Shown here: positions 11,521 to 22,789 of the stretch, one piece after another
How positions within the stretch are numbered: the first letter of the stretch is position 1
Layout: each line of letters begins with the position of its first letter
Source of the DNA: Glandiceps talaboti
Taxonomy: Eukaryota > Hemichordata > Enteropneusta > Spengelidae
NCBI RefSeq assembly: GCF_964340395.1
Contig: NC_135564.1
Location: forward strand, 23,414,887-23,478,886
Length of the DNA stretch: 64,000 bases
Direction: 5' to 3'
Translations under genes and position numbers: made by a program
The notes under the pieces: model-generated
Told to the model about the DNA's origin: nothing
What the model saw: only the letters and a program-made list of their open reading frames with translations
Database searches by the model: none

Positions 11521-12118
11521 CTGCCAGAGCGCCCTCTTTACTGGGTATGCAGTAAATCCCTCCTTTCAATGTCAGCTGCACATATTTTTTCAAAGGCAAA
11601 TGGACTACACTGTTTGACAACATGGTTTTGTTGACAGGTGTTAATAAGGTTTATAGAGGAAAATTTGCAAGCTAGTTTTGCACCAATGGTACTAAAGAAT
11701 TCATTGAATACAGATACAATGGATTTAGGTTCATTTACAGTCTTGTTATCAATGTTCAGTTCATGTATATCTTTACGCTGACTTTGTGGAATAATCTGTT
11801 TAAGTGTATGCCATAGCTTGTTGGGTTTATGGAGGTTTTCTAGAATCAATCCATCATAGTATTGGAATCTTTTCTAGATATATTCACCTGATTTCTATAG
11901 TATTTATATTCCTCCCTGAGCAGTAACGATTTTTCTCTACCTGCCTTTTTGCGGAAGTAGTCCCACTGATAAAGCAGTGTTCTGATTTCATCCGTGACCC
12001 AAGGCATGGCATTACCACTGACTCTTCTAGTTATTTTTGGGGCATGCTTATGTTAAAGTCACCAAGAAGATAAATATACGAATCTAGTTTTGTAATATGA
12101 TTCAAAACAGTTTCCAAC
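11521..12118 (-). pseudogene. LINE-1: endonuclease end and EN-RT connector
   Basis: The 5' part of the interrupted LINE-1. On the minus strand, QLETVLNHITKLDSYIYLLG and then DFNI (12118 to about 12050) preserve the endonuclease GDFN block. An internal deletion then removes the rest of EN and joins to APKITRRVSGNAMPWVT and LREEYKYYRNQVN. A frame change is followed by LWHTLKQIIPQSQRKD and VSVFNEFFSTIGAKLA (11849-11538), the conserved linker just before RT. The coding sequence breaks at about 11520, where LINE-2 is inserted, and resumes at 7250 with SRVCKLVASEIARPLHYLF. The upstream end is abutted by a reversed family A element. Confidence 0.78.
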
Positions 12119-12624
12119 TGAAGTTTTTTGACCAAAAATGAACATTTTTACACCTAATTTGCATATCACTCATGGAATCATTGTATGCTTAATATTTCTT
12201 TGTCCATACATCCCTAGATATATTCCCATTAAATCTCAGCCCAATCTGCTGAGTAGTTTTGGAATTAAAGATTTTTAACCAAAAAGATACATTTTAAGCC
12301 CTAATTTGCATTACTGATGGAATCATCATGTCATGAACAAATCTTACTGTACACCCCTTAAGAATGTTCCCACCAAATTTCGCACCAATCTGCCCAGTAG
12401 TTTCTGAGTTTGACCAAAAATCACATTTTGGTCCCAAATCACACACCTGTAATGCGATCATTTTGATTTGAACAATTTCCCAACTAGACACCCAAAGTAA
12501 TCGACCCACCAAATATCATGGCAATCGGTTCAGCGGTTTTTGACTTTAAGTTGTTTACACACACACAAACAGACAGACGCCGGGCGATCCCTATAGCACT
12601 ACTGAACCTCAGTTCAGTTGTGCT
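12119..12624 (-). mobile_element. Family A element, left half, antisense
   Basis: Reverse-complement copy ending TCAGTTGTGCT at 12624, with ACACACACA...CAGACAGACG next to it and the modules AAACCGCTGAACCGATTGCC and CACCAAATTTCGCACCAATC inside (plus-strand words are their complements). It contains two to three related internal blocks, each with a TTTGACCAAAAA(A/T) segment and a TTTGCAT...CACTCATGGAATCAT segment. It is truncated at 12119 against LINE-1. Confidence 0.65.
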
Positions 12625-12870
12625 AAAAAAACCACTCAATGTCTCATTATGTTCACAATAATTCTTGACTGAGTAAATTCAAACAGTCACACCACACAAA
12701 CATTATTTACCATTTGTAGATGTCATAGTCTAAGAGTTTTTATAGGTGATAGGTGATAAACTACTGTCTAGAATTGAGGCCCAACTGCTTGGGTATAACT
12801 GGGGGCGCCCTTTAGTGTATTTCTTTCCCGCTTTGATGACGTATTAGTATTGATTTTCACAGTTGACCAT
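12625..12870. other. Spacer between families A and B
   Basis: Short AT-rich stretch with no repeat or open frame that I recognise. Confidence 0.4.
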
Positions 12871-12940
12871 TTTTACCTCCCTTAAGGGTACGGGAGGTAT
12901 TAAAAGGGGAATGCCTGTCTGTGTGTCTGTCCGTCTGTCC

Positions 12941-12974
<34 letters not shown>

Positions 12975-14165
12975 GAAACCATTTTCTAAAAATCGGCTGG
13001 CTCAATTGTAATGAAATTTGGGCTATATAATCTTTAGGGTAATAGCTAGACCTGATTAGGTTTTGAGCCAGATCTGTTAATGTTTAATTAGAGAAATTTG
13101 CATATTAATGAAATCAACTAATTATGCAATATCTTAAGACTGCATACTTCAATTTCAATATAATTTAGTATATTCGTTAAACATAACAACATACATTTGT
13201 CCTATAAAATTCGTTGATGTATCTTACAGCGTTAATGAATATTTTGCATAATTAATTATTTTTGGTAATTAGGCTATATCTTAAGAATACATACTTCAAA
13301 TTCAACATAATTTAGTACATACGTTAACCATAAGAAATTACATATGTCCTATCAATTTTTTTGATGCACCGTACAGTGTTAATGAATAATTTGCATAATT
13401 AATGATTTTCGGTAATTAGGCTATATCTTAAGAAAACATACTTCAATTCCAATATAATACGGTACACACGTTAACCATAACAATTGCATATGTCCTTTAA
13501 AGCTTGTTGGTGTACCTTTCAGTGTTAATGAATAATTTGCATAATTAATGATTCTTGGTAATTAGGCTATATCTTACGACTGCATGCTTCAATTTCAATA
13601 TAATTCAGTACATACATTAACCATAACAAATTGTATATGTCCTATAAAGTTAGTTGATGTACCTTTCAGTGTTAATGAATAATTTGCATAATTAATGATT
13701 TTCGGTAATTAGGCTATATCTTAAGAATACATCAATACCAATATAATTCAGTACACACGTTAACCATAACAATTTCATATGTCCTGTAAAACTTGTTGGT
13801 GTACCTTTCAGTGTTAATGAATAATTTGCATAATTAATGATTCTTGGTAATTAGGCTATATCTTACGACTGCATGCTTCAATTTCAATATAATTCAGTAC
13901 ATACATTAACCATAACAAATTGTATATGTCCTATAAAGTTAGTTGATGTACCTTACAGTGTTAATGAATAATTTGCATAATTAATGATTTTCGGTAATTA
14001 GGCTATATCTTAAGACTGCATTAAGCAGTATCATACACTCTTACATACATTAACCTAAGAAAGCACGCTTGTCTAAAAAACAAAGCCTGTTACCATAGTT
14101 TTTTTTAGTTTAATGAGTTATTTGCATAATTAGCGATTCCCTTATGGGAGGCATTCAGTTTAAAT
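12871..14165 (+). mobile_element. Family B element with 147-bp core repeats
   Basis: The left end is a small palindrome (ACCTCCCTTAAGGGTACGGGAGGT), and the right end carries CCCTTATGGGAGGCATT, so both ends have CCTCCC/GGGAGG hairpins. A CTGT microsatellite (12918-12973) lies just inside the left end. It is followed by a GAAACCATTTTCTAAAAATC and GTAATGAAATTTGGGC module. The core consists of six to seven tandem units anchored by GTTAATGAATAATTTGCATA at 13231, 13378, 13524, 13671, 13813 and 13960, with spacings of 147, 146, 147, 142 and 147 bp. Non-coding. The plan matches pearl/DINE-like elements (inverted ends, tetranucleotide run, tandem core), which is an inference about class. Confidence 0.75.
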
Positions 14166-14307
14166 CTGGTTTACATGTAAAGGTGAAGTGGTCTATTTTG
14201 CATTTGCACAAAAATCTCAGCAAGTGTCTGATAATGTCAGAAGATTCGTCATCTGGAATGGAATATTTCACACCCTCTTTGCTGTCACAACGGAAGCGGT
14301 TCAGGCT

Positions 14308-14336
14308 GAAATACACCACAAAAAGTGGTGTATTTC
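14308..14336. other. Perfect 12-bp hairpin at an element junction
   Basis: GAAATACACCAC, a 5-base A loop, then GTGGTGTATTTC. The right arm is normal family A body sequence (GGTGTATTTCACAAAGATAAC also occurs near 26485), so the left arm looks like a fold-back copy made at the junction between element B and the adjacent family A fragment. Confidence 0.8.
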
Positions 14337-14700
14337 ACAAAGATAACAACAGAGATTCTTAAACAAGTGAACCAACATTCAAAAAGTATATGCAAATATG
14401 CCTAGCAACAAGACCATGCCCATGGCAACAGCCAAATGATCTCAGCTATTGCAAAGATAACAACAGGGATTAATAGACAAATGAACAAACATTCAAAAAA
14501 ATGTATGCAAATATGTCTAGCAACATGACCATGCCCATAGCAACAGCCAAATGATTGTGTATATTGCAAAGATAACAACAGGGTTGCATAGGCAACTGGA
14601 TAATCATTCAGCAAATGAACACCTATACCTAGCATGGATCAGAATGTGAGTAAACATTTTTTAAAAAGTGTACAATTGTGCTACAATGACATTGGCGCTA
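14325..14700 (+). mobile_element. Family A element, right half
   Basis: Contains the family A body words GCAAATATG(C/T)CTAGCAACA and ATGCCCAT(A/G)GCAACAGCCAAA in duplicate (about 14395 and 14515). The right end is CAATTGTGCTACAATGACATTGGCGCTA at 14673-14700. The left half is missing. Confidence 0.6.
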
Positions 14701-15290
14701 TTTTTTGTAAAAGTGCTTCAAAAATCTTCTCCAAAACTATTGGACCAATAGAGTTGAAATTTGTTATGTGGGTATCTTGGGAAGAGCAGATATAAGTTTG
14801 TTCAAGACAAATGACTGGGTCATTAATATGCAACTTAGGTCTAAAAATACAATTTTTTGGTATCAATATGCTTCATAAATCTTCTTCTACAAAACTACTG
14901 GGCCAATTGAGTTCATATTTCTTGTGTAGGTCTAATTTGATTAGTCGATGTAAGTTTGTTCAAGACAGGTTGGTTGGGTCATTGCTATGCAAATTAGGTC
15001 TAAAAATAGACTTTTTGGTATAAATGCTTTAAAATCTTCTACAAAACTACAGAGCCATTTGAGATGAAATTTGTTGTGTGGGTGTCTTGGGATGAGCAGA
15101 TATAAGTGTGTGCAAGACAAATTGATTGGGTTTAATTAATGTGCAAAATTAGGGGTAAAAATAGAATTTTTGTAAAATGGTGACTATAAAGTACAATATT
15201 TTCCCAACTTTCTGTGTGAAACGTGTTCTATAGTGTGTGTGTGTATGTGTGTGTGTGTGTGTGAGAGTCATCATATTAAACCACTAACCA
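14701..15290 (+). repeat. Family E repeat, about 155-bp tandem units
   Basis: Three related units of about 155 bp, anchored by AATCTTCT.CAAAACTA..G..CCA near 14722, 14878 and 15030. Each is followed by GATATAAGT or similar, TTCAAGACAAAT and ATGCAAATTAGGTCTAAAAATA. It ends in a TG run (15228-15263). Non-coding, and of the same general design as families A and B. Confidence 0.6.
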
Positions 15291-16508
15291 CTTTATTACT
15301 TTGCTAAAACAAAACTTCATAGTGAGCAACAGAACCACTTTTACACATGTTACGAAAAAAAACAAAAAAAAAAACAGCGGAGCTATTCTGACCAATAGGT
15401 CACTTGTTCATTTTTCTTGGACATTAAATAAATTTTTGTCCGTAATTATCACATTTCTCAGTAGTTGTTAAAACTCACTTCATTACTGTCAGATATTGGA
15501 ATTAAGCAAACTTTAAATTTGACGTAAAACCTATTGAGACGTCATCGTATCAGAACTTCAGTTCTTTAGTATGGTAGGTACACTTTCAAAGATAGTCCTG
15601 AAGGTCTTTTGGGAATGTTATTTGTTAGAAACACAATGCTAACTTAAAGGTGATAAGAGTTTTAATTTGTAGTTTTATGGTACAGTTTTTGAATTGAACT
15701 GCCAAATTTGATGATTTATATCACCAATAATTGCAATTTGACCCTCAAGTAAGTAAATGTGAATACAAAGATATTGCCTAAATTGATGAAGTTTGTATCA
15801 GGGGAACTTATAGCAAGGGTCATGAAGATATGTGAGGTGAATTAGGACAAACTGAGCTACATATACACCGTGACAGTTTTTCAGTAATATAAAGTACATG
15901 CCAACAGAGGCAGTATATGACATATTGACTAACTAAAATCCTAAGACTTCCTTATTCACATGAAAGAATAAAAAATGCAAAATTGTGAAATTTTAATGGA
16001 CTTATCTGACCTGTATGCTCCTTAAACACTAAAGTTGCCTACACATTTGGCTGGGGATTGACAGTTTGATAAAATTGACAGTGATTCATCAAATTTGTAA
16101 CCTGTGTCACTAACAAAGAGTGTTGATATTCATTTAGTGATTCCCAAGTGTCCTTGATGATCTAGGTACTACTTGAAAACTAAACTTTTTAACAGAAAAT
16201 GCCATCAAAGTTAATTCATTGGAGGCTGAAGGGCAAGGTCACATGTAACGGAAAACTGGGTCTTAAAGCAGAAAAATCACCCCAGTACAATTGTATAAAA
16301 AACGAGGAACTCCCAAATGCAATGATGTACTTAGCAAGTACGTACACAGACTGATAAGGAATAAAGTTGTGTATTTTAAAAATTTAGAAATTTACTAGTA
16401 GTTCAAACCCAGTTCTTGGCAACTGAAGAGAGTTAATGGGCCTAGATATTAAAGTTGTTTTCCATGATGAATTTTGGAATGATTTCATGAAAAAGGTAGA
16501 TAAATTAT
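15291..16508. other. Unique-looking intergenic DNA
   Basis: AT-rich sequence with an A-rich run at 15354-15374. No open frame, tandem array or element end is supported. Confidence 0.45.
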
Positions 16509-16663
16509 AGACACTTCTACTATTACTACTACTACTACTATTACTACTACTGCTACTACTACTACTACTACTACTGCTACTGCTACTGCTACTACTACTA
16601 CTGCTACTGCTATTACTACAACTCCTACTACTATTACTACTACTACTACTGCTACTACTACTT

Positions 16664-16710
<47 letters not shown>

Positions 16711-16848
16711 TCTACTATACTACTACTACCACTACTACTATGACTTCTACTACCACTACTACTACACCTACTACTACTACTACAACTACTACTATTACTA
16801 CTACTACTACTACTACTACTACTATGACTTCTACTACTACTACTACTT

Positions 16849-16886
<38 letters not shown>
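16509..16886. repeat. (TAC)n trinucleotide microsatellite, 5' of a LINE
   Basis: About 380 bp of TAC/ACT units with occasional TGC, TTC, ATT and CAC variants. It ends abruptly at GGTAGACAGGCGGTAGAAG, the first bases of the Tx1-like LINE. The same trinucleotide in the same phase and strand resumes at the LINE 3' end (22758), so the element sits inside one microsatellite. Threonine-rich and valine-rich open frames here are artefacts of the repeat. Confidence 0.95.
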
Positions 16887-17090
16887 GGTAGACAGGCGGT
16901 AGAAGAGCTCTCTGAGGAAATCAATTTTCGCTATTTGGAGAAGTCATCCATCGTTAATCCTTCAAGGTACTGACACGTTTGTTTTCCCCCTTCCCGTTTT
17001 TCTACTTTTACTGACGTTTGGAAGACCCGGGCGGTGGATTTCGTCAGATTTCGTTTCCACCCAGTTGCTCGCCAAAGGCACCGCGGCAAA

Positions 17091-18668
17091 ATGGCCGCCG
17101 CCGCGAGTCAGGTGTTTCGTGGACAGACACTCAAACACGGACTCAGATGTGAATCGATTAGAGAAGTAAGTGTAGAAACTTATCTAAAGGAAATTGCTGT
17201 AATAACAGGACCAGAAAATATCGTAGCCGCTTCCCGTGCCAACGGAGCTGTTATGGTATTCCTGAATGATTCTAGCTGGGTCAATGCAGTTTGTAACCAA
17301 GGATTCGATTTAGATGGACAATACATTCATACAGAACCACTAGTTAAACCTGCCATTAAGATAACTTTATCGGGCGTTCCCCCATTTATCCCCAATGAAG
17401 TGCTGGTAGGAGAACTTAGTGAATACGGGAAAATCGTAGGGAGTGTAAAATCTATCCCCCTTGGATGCAAAGAAGAACGATTGAAACACATCAAGTCATT
17501 CCGACGCCAGGTGTTTCTACTTCCATATAACCGTGATGATGAATTGGTAAGTTCCTTCATCGTGATCTCAGAAGAGCGTACATATCAAATCTTCTTGTCA
17601 ACTGATGAAATAAGATGTTTTAAATGTAACTCTCTCGGACATATCAGAAGAAATTGCCCGTCAAATAATGTGGACACAGAAAATACAGTAAATAGACAGC
17701 CGGTTCAATCCACAGCACACGACGAAAATGCAAATGATACAAATGACATTTCTGAGAACAACAACGCTGCTACCGAAACAAACAAAAACAAAAATACCGA
17801 TGTGAGTGTGCCCAACCACAGTGTAGTAAACACACCTGAAAACAAAACTGCAACCGCAACCAATAGAGATGAAGAGAACAATGACATACCTGAGAAACAA
17901 AACGCCCAACGCCACACCAATGAATGTAACGATGGCAACGGAACTATTATACCAGAGACTTGCATACCTTTGAACAATAACAACAGCCAAGACAAGTCTA
18001 AGAACGAGGTCAACATTGAACCAGAAGTGAAGTCTGGAGAAGTGGACATATTTATGGACGCCTTAAACGAAGAACCTCAAAACCAAACAAACTATGAAAA
18101 TCAAGCTACTAGCTCAACAACACAAAGTATGTCAACAGTCAACGGTGAAGAGAGGGTACAAACCCCTCCTTCCTCTTTCCCTCCTTCACCTTTCTTCTCG
18201 CCGGCCTCTACGCACCGTACATCTGCGGAGCCTATCCCTAGAGTTCCTCCCAACTTTTCAGACACTTCGCAATGGGATCCAGGAGATACAACGAACAATA
18301 AAGCTGGAGACTTCAACACCCAAGCACATGACACGGCCCCAACCTTACCCGAAAATTCAACCGATCAAGACGACCTAGATGAACTTGAATCGATATCATC
18401 AGAAATCTCAGATATGTCACAAACTACTGAACCTACACAGCAACTCAACAACTCGGCAGAAATACGAGAATTTCTGAAAGACGCTCTTCATTCAAAGAAA
18501 ATTATACAAAGATGCAAGGAATTTTACCCCGACTTGAAAAAACTCAGCAACGACCTACGCACATATAGACAAACGGAACTATTGACCGGATCACAAAAAG
18601 CCAGAGTTTACAAAATCAGCGTGAAGATAAGGAACCATTTGAAAATACACATTAACATCCACACTTAG
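17091..18668 (+). CDS. Tx1-clade LINE ORF1 protein (CCHC nucleic-acid-binding)
   Basis: 525 codons, intact. I start at the ATG at 17091 (context AAAATGG, a good eukaryotic initiation site). The open frame reaches further upstream only through a GTG at 17034, which is unlikely to be used. Residues 1-175 form a folded region with an RRM-like stretch (AIKITLSGVPPFIPNEVL, ELSEYGKIVG). A zinc knuckle C176-x2-C179-x4-H184-x4-C189 follows (CFKCNSLGHIRRNC). Residues of about 195-455 are Asn/Thr/Glu/Pro-rich and probably disordered, and the last 70 are basic and helical (REFLKDALHSKKIIQRCKEF). The protein should bind element RNA and form the retrotransposition particle with ORF2p. That role is known for the family and is inferred here. 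It lies 11 bp upstream of ORF2 in a different frame. Confidence 0.88.
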   Translation: MAAAASQVFRGQTLKHGLRCESIREVSVETYLKEIAVITGPENIVAASRANGAVMVFLNDSSWVNAVCNQGFDLDGQYIHTEPLVKPAIKITLSGVPPFIPNEVLVGELSEYGKIVGSVKSIPLGCKEERLKHIKSFRRQVFLLPYNRDDELVSSFIVISEERTYQIFLSTDEIRCFKCNSLGHIRRNCPSNNVDTENTVNRQPVQSTAHDENANDTNDISENNNAATETNKNKNTDVSVPNHSVVNTPENKTATATNRDEENNDIPEKQNAQRHTNECNDGNGTIIPETCIPLNNNNSQDKSKNEVNIEPEVKSGEVDIFMDALNEEPQNQTNYENQATSSTTQSMSTVNGEERVQTPPSSFPPSPFFSPASTHRTSAEPIPRVPPNFSDTSQWDPGDTTNNKAGDFNTQAHDTAPTLPENSTDQDDLDELESISSEISDMSQTTEPTQQLNNSAEIREFLKDALHSKKIIQRCKEFYPDLKKLSNDLRTYRQTELLTGSQKARVYKISVKIRNHLKIHINIHT

Positions 18669-18679
18669 ACAACTCGATA

Positions 18680-21600
18680 ATGGAAAGAAAACACAAACTC
18701 ATCCTATTAGCCATATTGGCAAGTTTATCCTGTGTGACCCTAAATGTTCGAGGGTGCCGTGACGCCCTCAAGCGCTACCAAGTCGTTCAATATTTGAAGC
18801 AAGAAGTACACTCGGATTTCCACATGTTACAAGAAACTCATACAACACCACAAGATGAAGCAGTCTGGCAGATTATTTGGAAAGCACACTGTATCCTTTC
18901 CCACAATAATTCAAGGCAAGGTGGAATAGCAATCCTCTTTTCATCTCGAAATAAAGTTGACATAATATCAAAGAATGAATTGGTTGCTGGGCATCTGCTT
19001 CATGCTCATGTTAAGATTGACAACCAACCAATACATATTATCAATGTATATGCGCCAACCAACGGGACTGAACGGTTAGATTGCTTTAAAGTATTGAAAA
19101 AACTTTTAAGCGGACTGAAAGAAAACGACGACGCTATCCTCCTTGCAGGAGACTTCAACTGTACTGTCAACCCAGAGCTTGATCGTAACGGCGCTAATGA
19201 GCCAGACAAGCGCACTTCACAAACTTTAGATAACATTCTTCAACAATTCAAATTAATTGACACTTGGCGGAATCAACATAGAAGTGCACGTAACTTCACC
19301 TGGAGCAGAGAAAATTCACGGGTGAGATTGGACAGAATTTATGTGAGCAAACATTTAACGAACCGCATTAAATCTTGTAAGATATTTAACTCTTCGCTTG
19401 CCTTTTCAGACCACTCAGCAGTCACACTCCGCTTATCAAAAACTAAAGTTAACATCAAAAACCCAGTATGGTGTATGAACACTGACATTTTACAAGATGA
19501 CTATTATATTGATTTAATTTCACAATTTTGGTGTGACTGGCAAAAGGAAAAGTCAAATTTTCAGAAAGTTCAACTTTGGTGGGACATTGGGAAAATGAAA
19601 GTTAAACATCTAACACAACAATACAGCTACCAGAAACATAATGATAAGAAAGCCCAGAAACTTAGTCTGGAAAAAGAAATACAGCAACTTGAATCTCAAT
19701 TAGAAGACAATCCCACACTGATTTCTTTGTACAATTCAAAAAAGGAGTTGTTAAAAGAACATGTTAACCACGAAACTAAAGGTGCTGCAATTAGAGCCAG
19801 ATTCACGTCCTTAAACCAAAATGACTTACCGAACAGTTTCTTTCACAGGATTGAAAAACAAAAGGGGAAACGGAAACCCATCATTCAACTCAAAAGATCA
19901 GACAACACATTGACCGAAAATCAAAATGAAATTCGCAACATGATTCGCTCTTTTTACGAAGATTTGTACACAGCCGATCCGATTGACGATAAATCAGAGT
20001 CTGCCCTCTTAAACAATCTACCCCAAATTGCAAATACTGACAAAGAATCATTAGACGAAGACATAACCTTTGAAGAGCTTATACATACAGTAAACCAGCT
20101 TACACATGATCGTACTCCTGGAATTGATGGGCTTCCGCACGAGTTTTTCAAAACCTTTTGGTCAATACTGGGAAAAGACCTCCATGAGGTTCTCTTACAT
20201 TCTGTCAAAGATAATCTGTTACCTTTGTCTTGTAGGCGTGCTGTAATAACCCTGCTACCAAAATCGGGCGATATTTCTTATGTTAAAGCATGGAGGCCAG
20301 TTAGTTTAATGTGTACTGACTATAAGATTTTCACTAAAACTTTATCAAACCGCCTTCGAGATCTGTCTTAGCTTCTGTTGTACACATTGACCAAAGTTGC
20401 AGTATACCAGGACGTCAGATCTATGATAACATTTCTGTACTCAGAGATAGTATACAGTATGCAAATGATATGCAAATACCCTTAGGAATAATTGCACTTG
20501 ATCAGGAAAAGGTGTTTGATAGAGTTCACCATGGTTACCTGTCTCATACCCTGTCAGCTTTTGGATTTGGCGACAAATTCATTAACTATATAAAAATCCT
20601 TTACACTAAAGCCCAATCCCTTATCCGAGTAAACAGCACTCTTACTGCTCCGATTGATTTTGGTAGAGGAATCCGTCAGGGGTGCTCCCTTTCGGGCCAA
20701 CTGTACGTTTTAGCGATTGAACCACTCCTACACAAAATTCGATCAGAAAGCGGTGCTCGCGGTTTAGACATGCTAAATAGTGATGGGAAACAAAACCACC
20801 TTTCCGCTTACGCTGACGATCTCGAGCTCTTTGTTACACAAAATGAAGATTTTCCAAAAATTCACAAATGGATACAAATATATGAGAGGGCATCAAATGC
20901 AAAACTCAACTTTGATAAAACGGAAGGTCTAAGGGTGGGCAGCTGGAGAGGACGTATAGACAACCCCTTAAGTATAAATTGGAACAGCACTGGCTTAAAA
21001 CTACTCGGCGTACACCTTGGAAACACTCAAAATTATACCGACAAAAATTGGACTGAACTTGTAAATAAAATTCAAAATAAATTTGATTACTGGTCCAACT
21101 ACGCAAATAATTTATCCTACAAAGCTAGAGTTTTAATTGTCAACCATCTAATCGCGTCGAAACTGCACTATCGTTTCACTTGCCTCAGTCCACCCAAAGA
21201 GACTGTTAATTATATCCAATCGGTAATTCTAGACTTCTTTTGGCAAGGCAAACATTGGCTACCAGCTGAAACTCTCTACTTACCTATTGACAAAGGTGGC
21301 CAAAATCTCATCCACCTGCCGACACGCATCAAAGCGTTCTGTCTACAATTTATTCAGCGTTACCTGTATCAGGACAATGATCACATCTGCTTTCGTTTTA
21401 CTGACTACTACTTCAAACACGTTGGTTCGCTTGGATACGCAAAAGAACTTCTGACCACTACTGGTGACACTAGCTTTAATAACATCCCAATATTTTACCA
21501 AGACATATTGACTAGTTGGAAAGAGACCAATAAAATCAGAAAAGATAATCACATGAATATTCATGAACTTCTAAATGAACCACTTTTCAACAATAACCTG

Positions 21601-22596
21601 GTTCTACATCCACTTAGACACGAACCCTTTCGGCTTGAACATTTGATCGAGGCGGGTATCTGTAAAATTAAACACTTAGTTGACCTCCGCAGTAAACGCT
21701 GGTTAAATGTAGCTGACATTCATGAAAAAATTAACATTCGATCCCAACGCATCACCAAACTGACTTTGGATGTAATTTTTGAGGCAATTCCCGATGAATG
21801 GAAAAAAAGAATTGACTCACACCTACAAAGTGACGAAAATTATATCAGTAATCCTGTAAACTACACCTTCGAACTGCACCACTCCGACGAATTAAACTAC
21901 CCTTTGTATAAATTACAAAAAGGGGTGATTTATAAATACTTGGTTCTTGTCCTCCACGCCAATCGACTTCCTGGAAAATGTGACTCCGTTTGGCGTGATA
22001 TTTTAAGTCTCCCAAACAACATAAAGCCAAACTTCAAAGCATGCTACCTCCCCCTTCTATCCTCGCGGGAGGGAGATATACAATGGCGACTTGCGCATGG
22101 CATCTTCATGACAGGATCCATACAAGCTAAAATGGGATTCAGCAACACCGAAACGTGTACGTTCTGTGACGAAAAAGACACTTTATTTCATACGTTCTAC
22201 GAATGTACAGAAAACATACCCCTTCTCCAATACATTTCTCTCCTCGCCAAACGTTTACTTCAAAATACAACGATTGATATTCCGCCACACTGGTTTGTTC
22301 TAAACCCGCCAAACAAATCGAAGAAGTTTTACCCCAAACAGTCCTTTCACATATTTGTAACATTATGTTCAATTGCAAAAACATCAATATACCTGAGCCG
22401 CCGCAACAAACGCCAGAACAACAGTTTCCCAATTGACCCTTTACATATTTTCAAAAACCGGTTAAAACTCCGATTACAAACTGATTTTAGTTTTTTTAAG
22501 TTGAATCATCAGCTTCAACTTTTCAACAACACATGGGCAATAAATAATGCACTGTGTTATGTAAACCACCTTGAAGAATTAGTTATAGCTGAGTAA
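18680..22596 (+). pseudogene. Tx1-clade LINE ORF2: endonuclease-reverse transcriptase, one frameshift
   Basis: About 1300 codons in two frames. The first (18680-20371, 563 codons) carries the AP endonuclease: N22 in TLNVRG, E52 in LQETHTT, D158/N160 in LLAGDFNC, LDRIYVS, and S243-D244-H245. The start of RT follows, with TPGIDGLPHEFFKTFW and KAWRPVSLM. The frame is lost around 20355-20371, where a single base appears to be missing. Coding resumes at 20371 in the next frame without loss of sequence (ASVVHIDQSCSIPGRQIYDN), through IALDQEKVFDRVHH, RGIRQGCSLSGQLYVLAIEP and YADDLELF (YADD at 20809-20820). A C-terminal C-x2-C-x7-H-x4-C finger lies near 22155-22206. It would nick target DNA and copy its own RNA there. 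Note EKVFDRV where most relatives have KAFDRV. The frameshift makes this copy non-autonomous unless it is a sequencing error. Confidence 0.9.
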
Positions 22597-22757
22597 CATT
22601 ACCATTGTTTTCTATTAAGCTAAGTTGTCACATTCCAGTCTGTATATATTTTTGATGACCTAGTATATTTTTTTTCCTCAATGTACTTATGTAAATAATG
22701 TATTTAATTACTGAAATGTACATCTTTTAGCAGCCTGGCATTAAAGATACTTTGAAA

Positions 22758-22789
<32 letters not shown>

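Larger units (their letters stand above)
16887..22757 (+). mobile_element. Tx1-clade (L1-like) non-LTR retrotransposon, almost intact
   Basis: Complete layout: 5'UTR 16887-17090, ORF1 17091-18668, an 11-bp spacer, ORF2 18680-22596 (one frameshift) and a 3'UTR of about 160 bp to 22757. ORF1 has a CCHC knuckle. ORF2 has an AP-type endonuclease, RT and a C-terminal CCHC, as in the Tx1 group of L1 elements. It carries no poly-A tail and is flanked on both sides by (ACT)n. Only one inactivating lesion is visible, so insertion was probably fairly recent. Confidence 0.9.

Noticed and set aside
16715-16973. Poly-threonine and poly-valine open frames
   Set aside because: Translations of the (TAC)n microsatellite.
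17034-17090. Upstream GTG start for the Tx1-like ORF1
   Set aside because: GTG initiation is unlikely in an animal transcript, and the ATG at 17091 has a good context. The upstream codons probably belong to the 5'UTR.
17327-18334. Minus-strand frames opposite the Tx1-like ORF1
   Set aside because: Shadows of a well-supported plus-strand coding region. No conserved motif.
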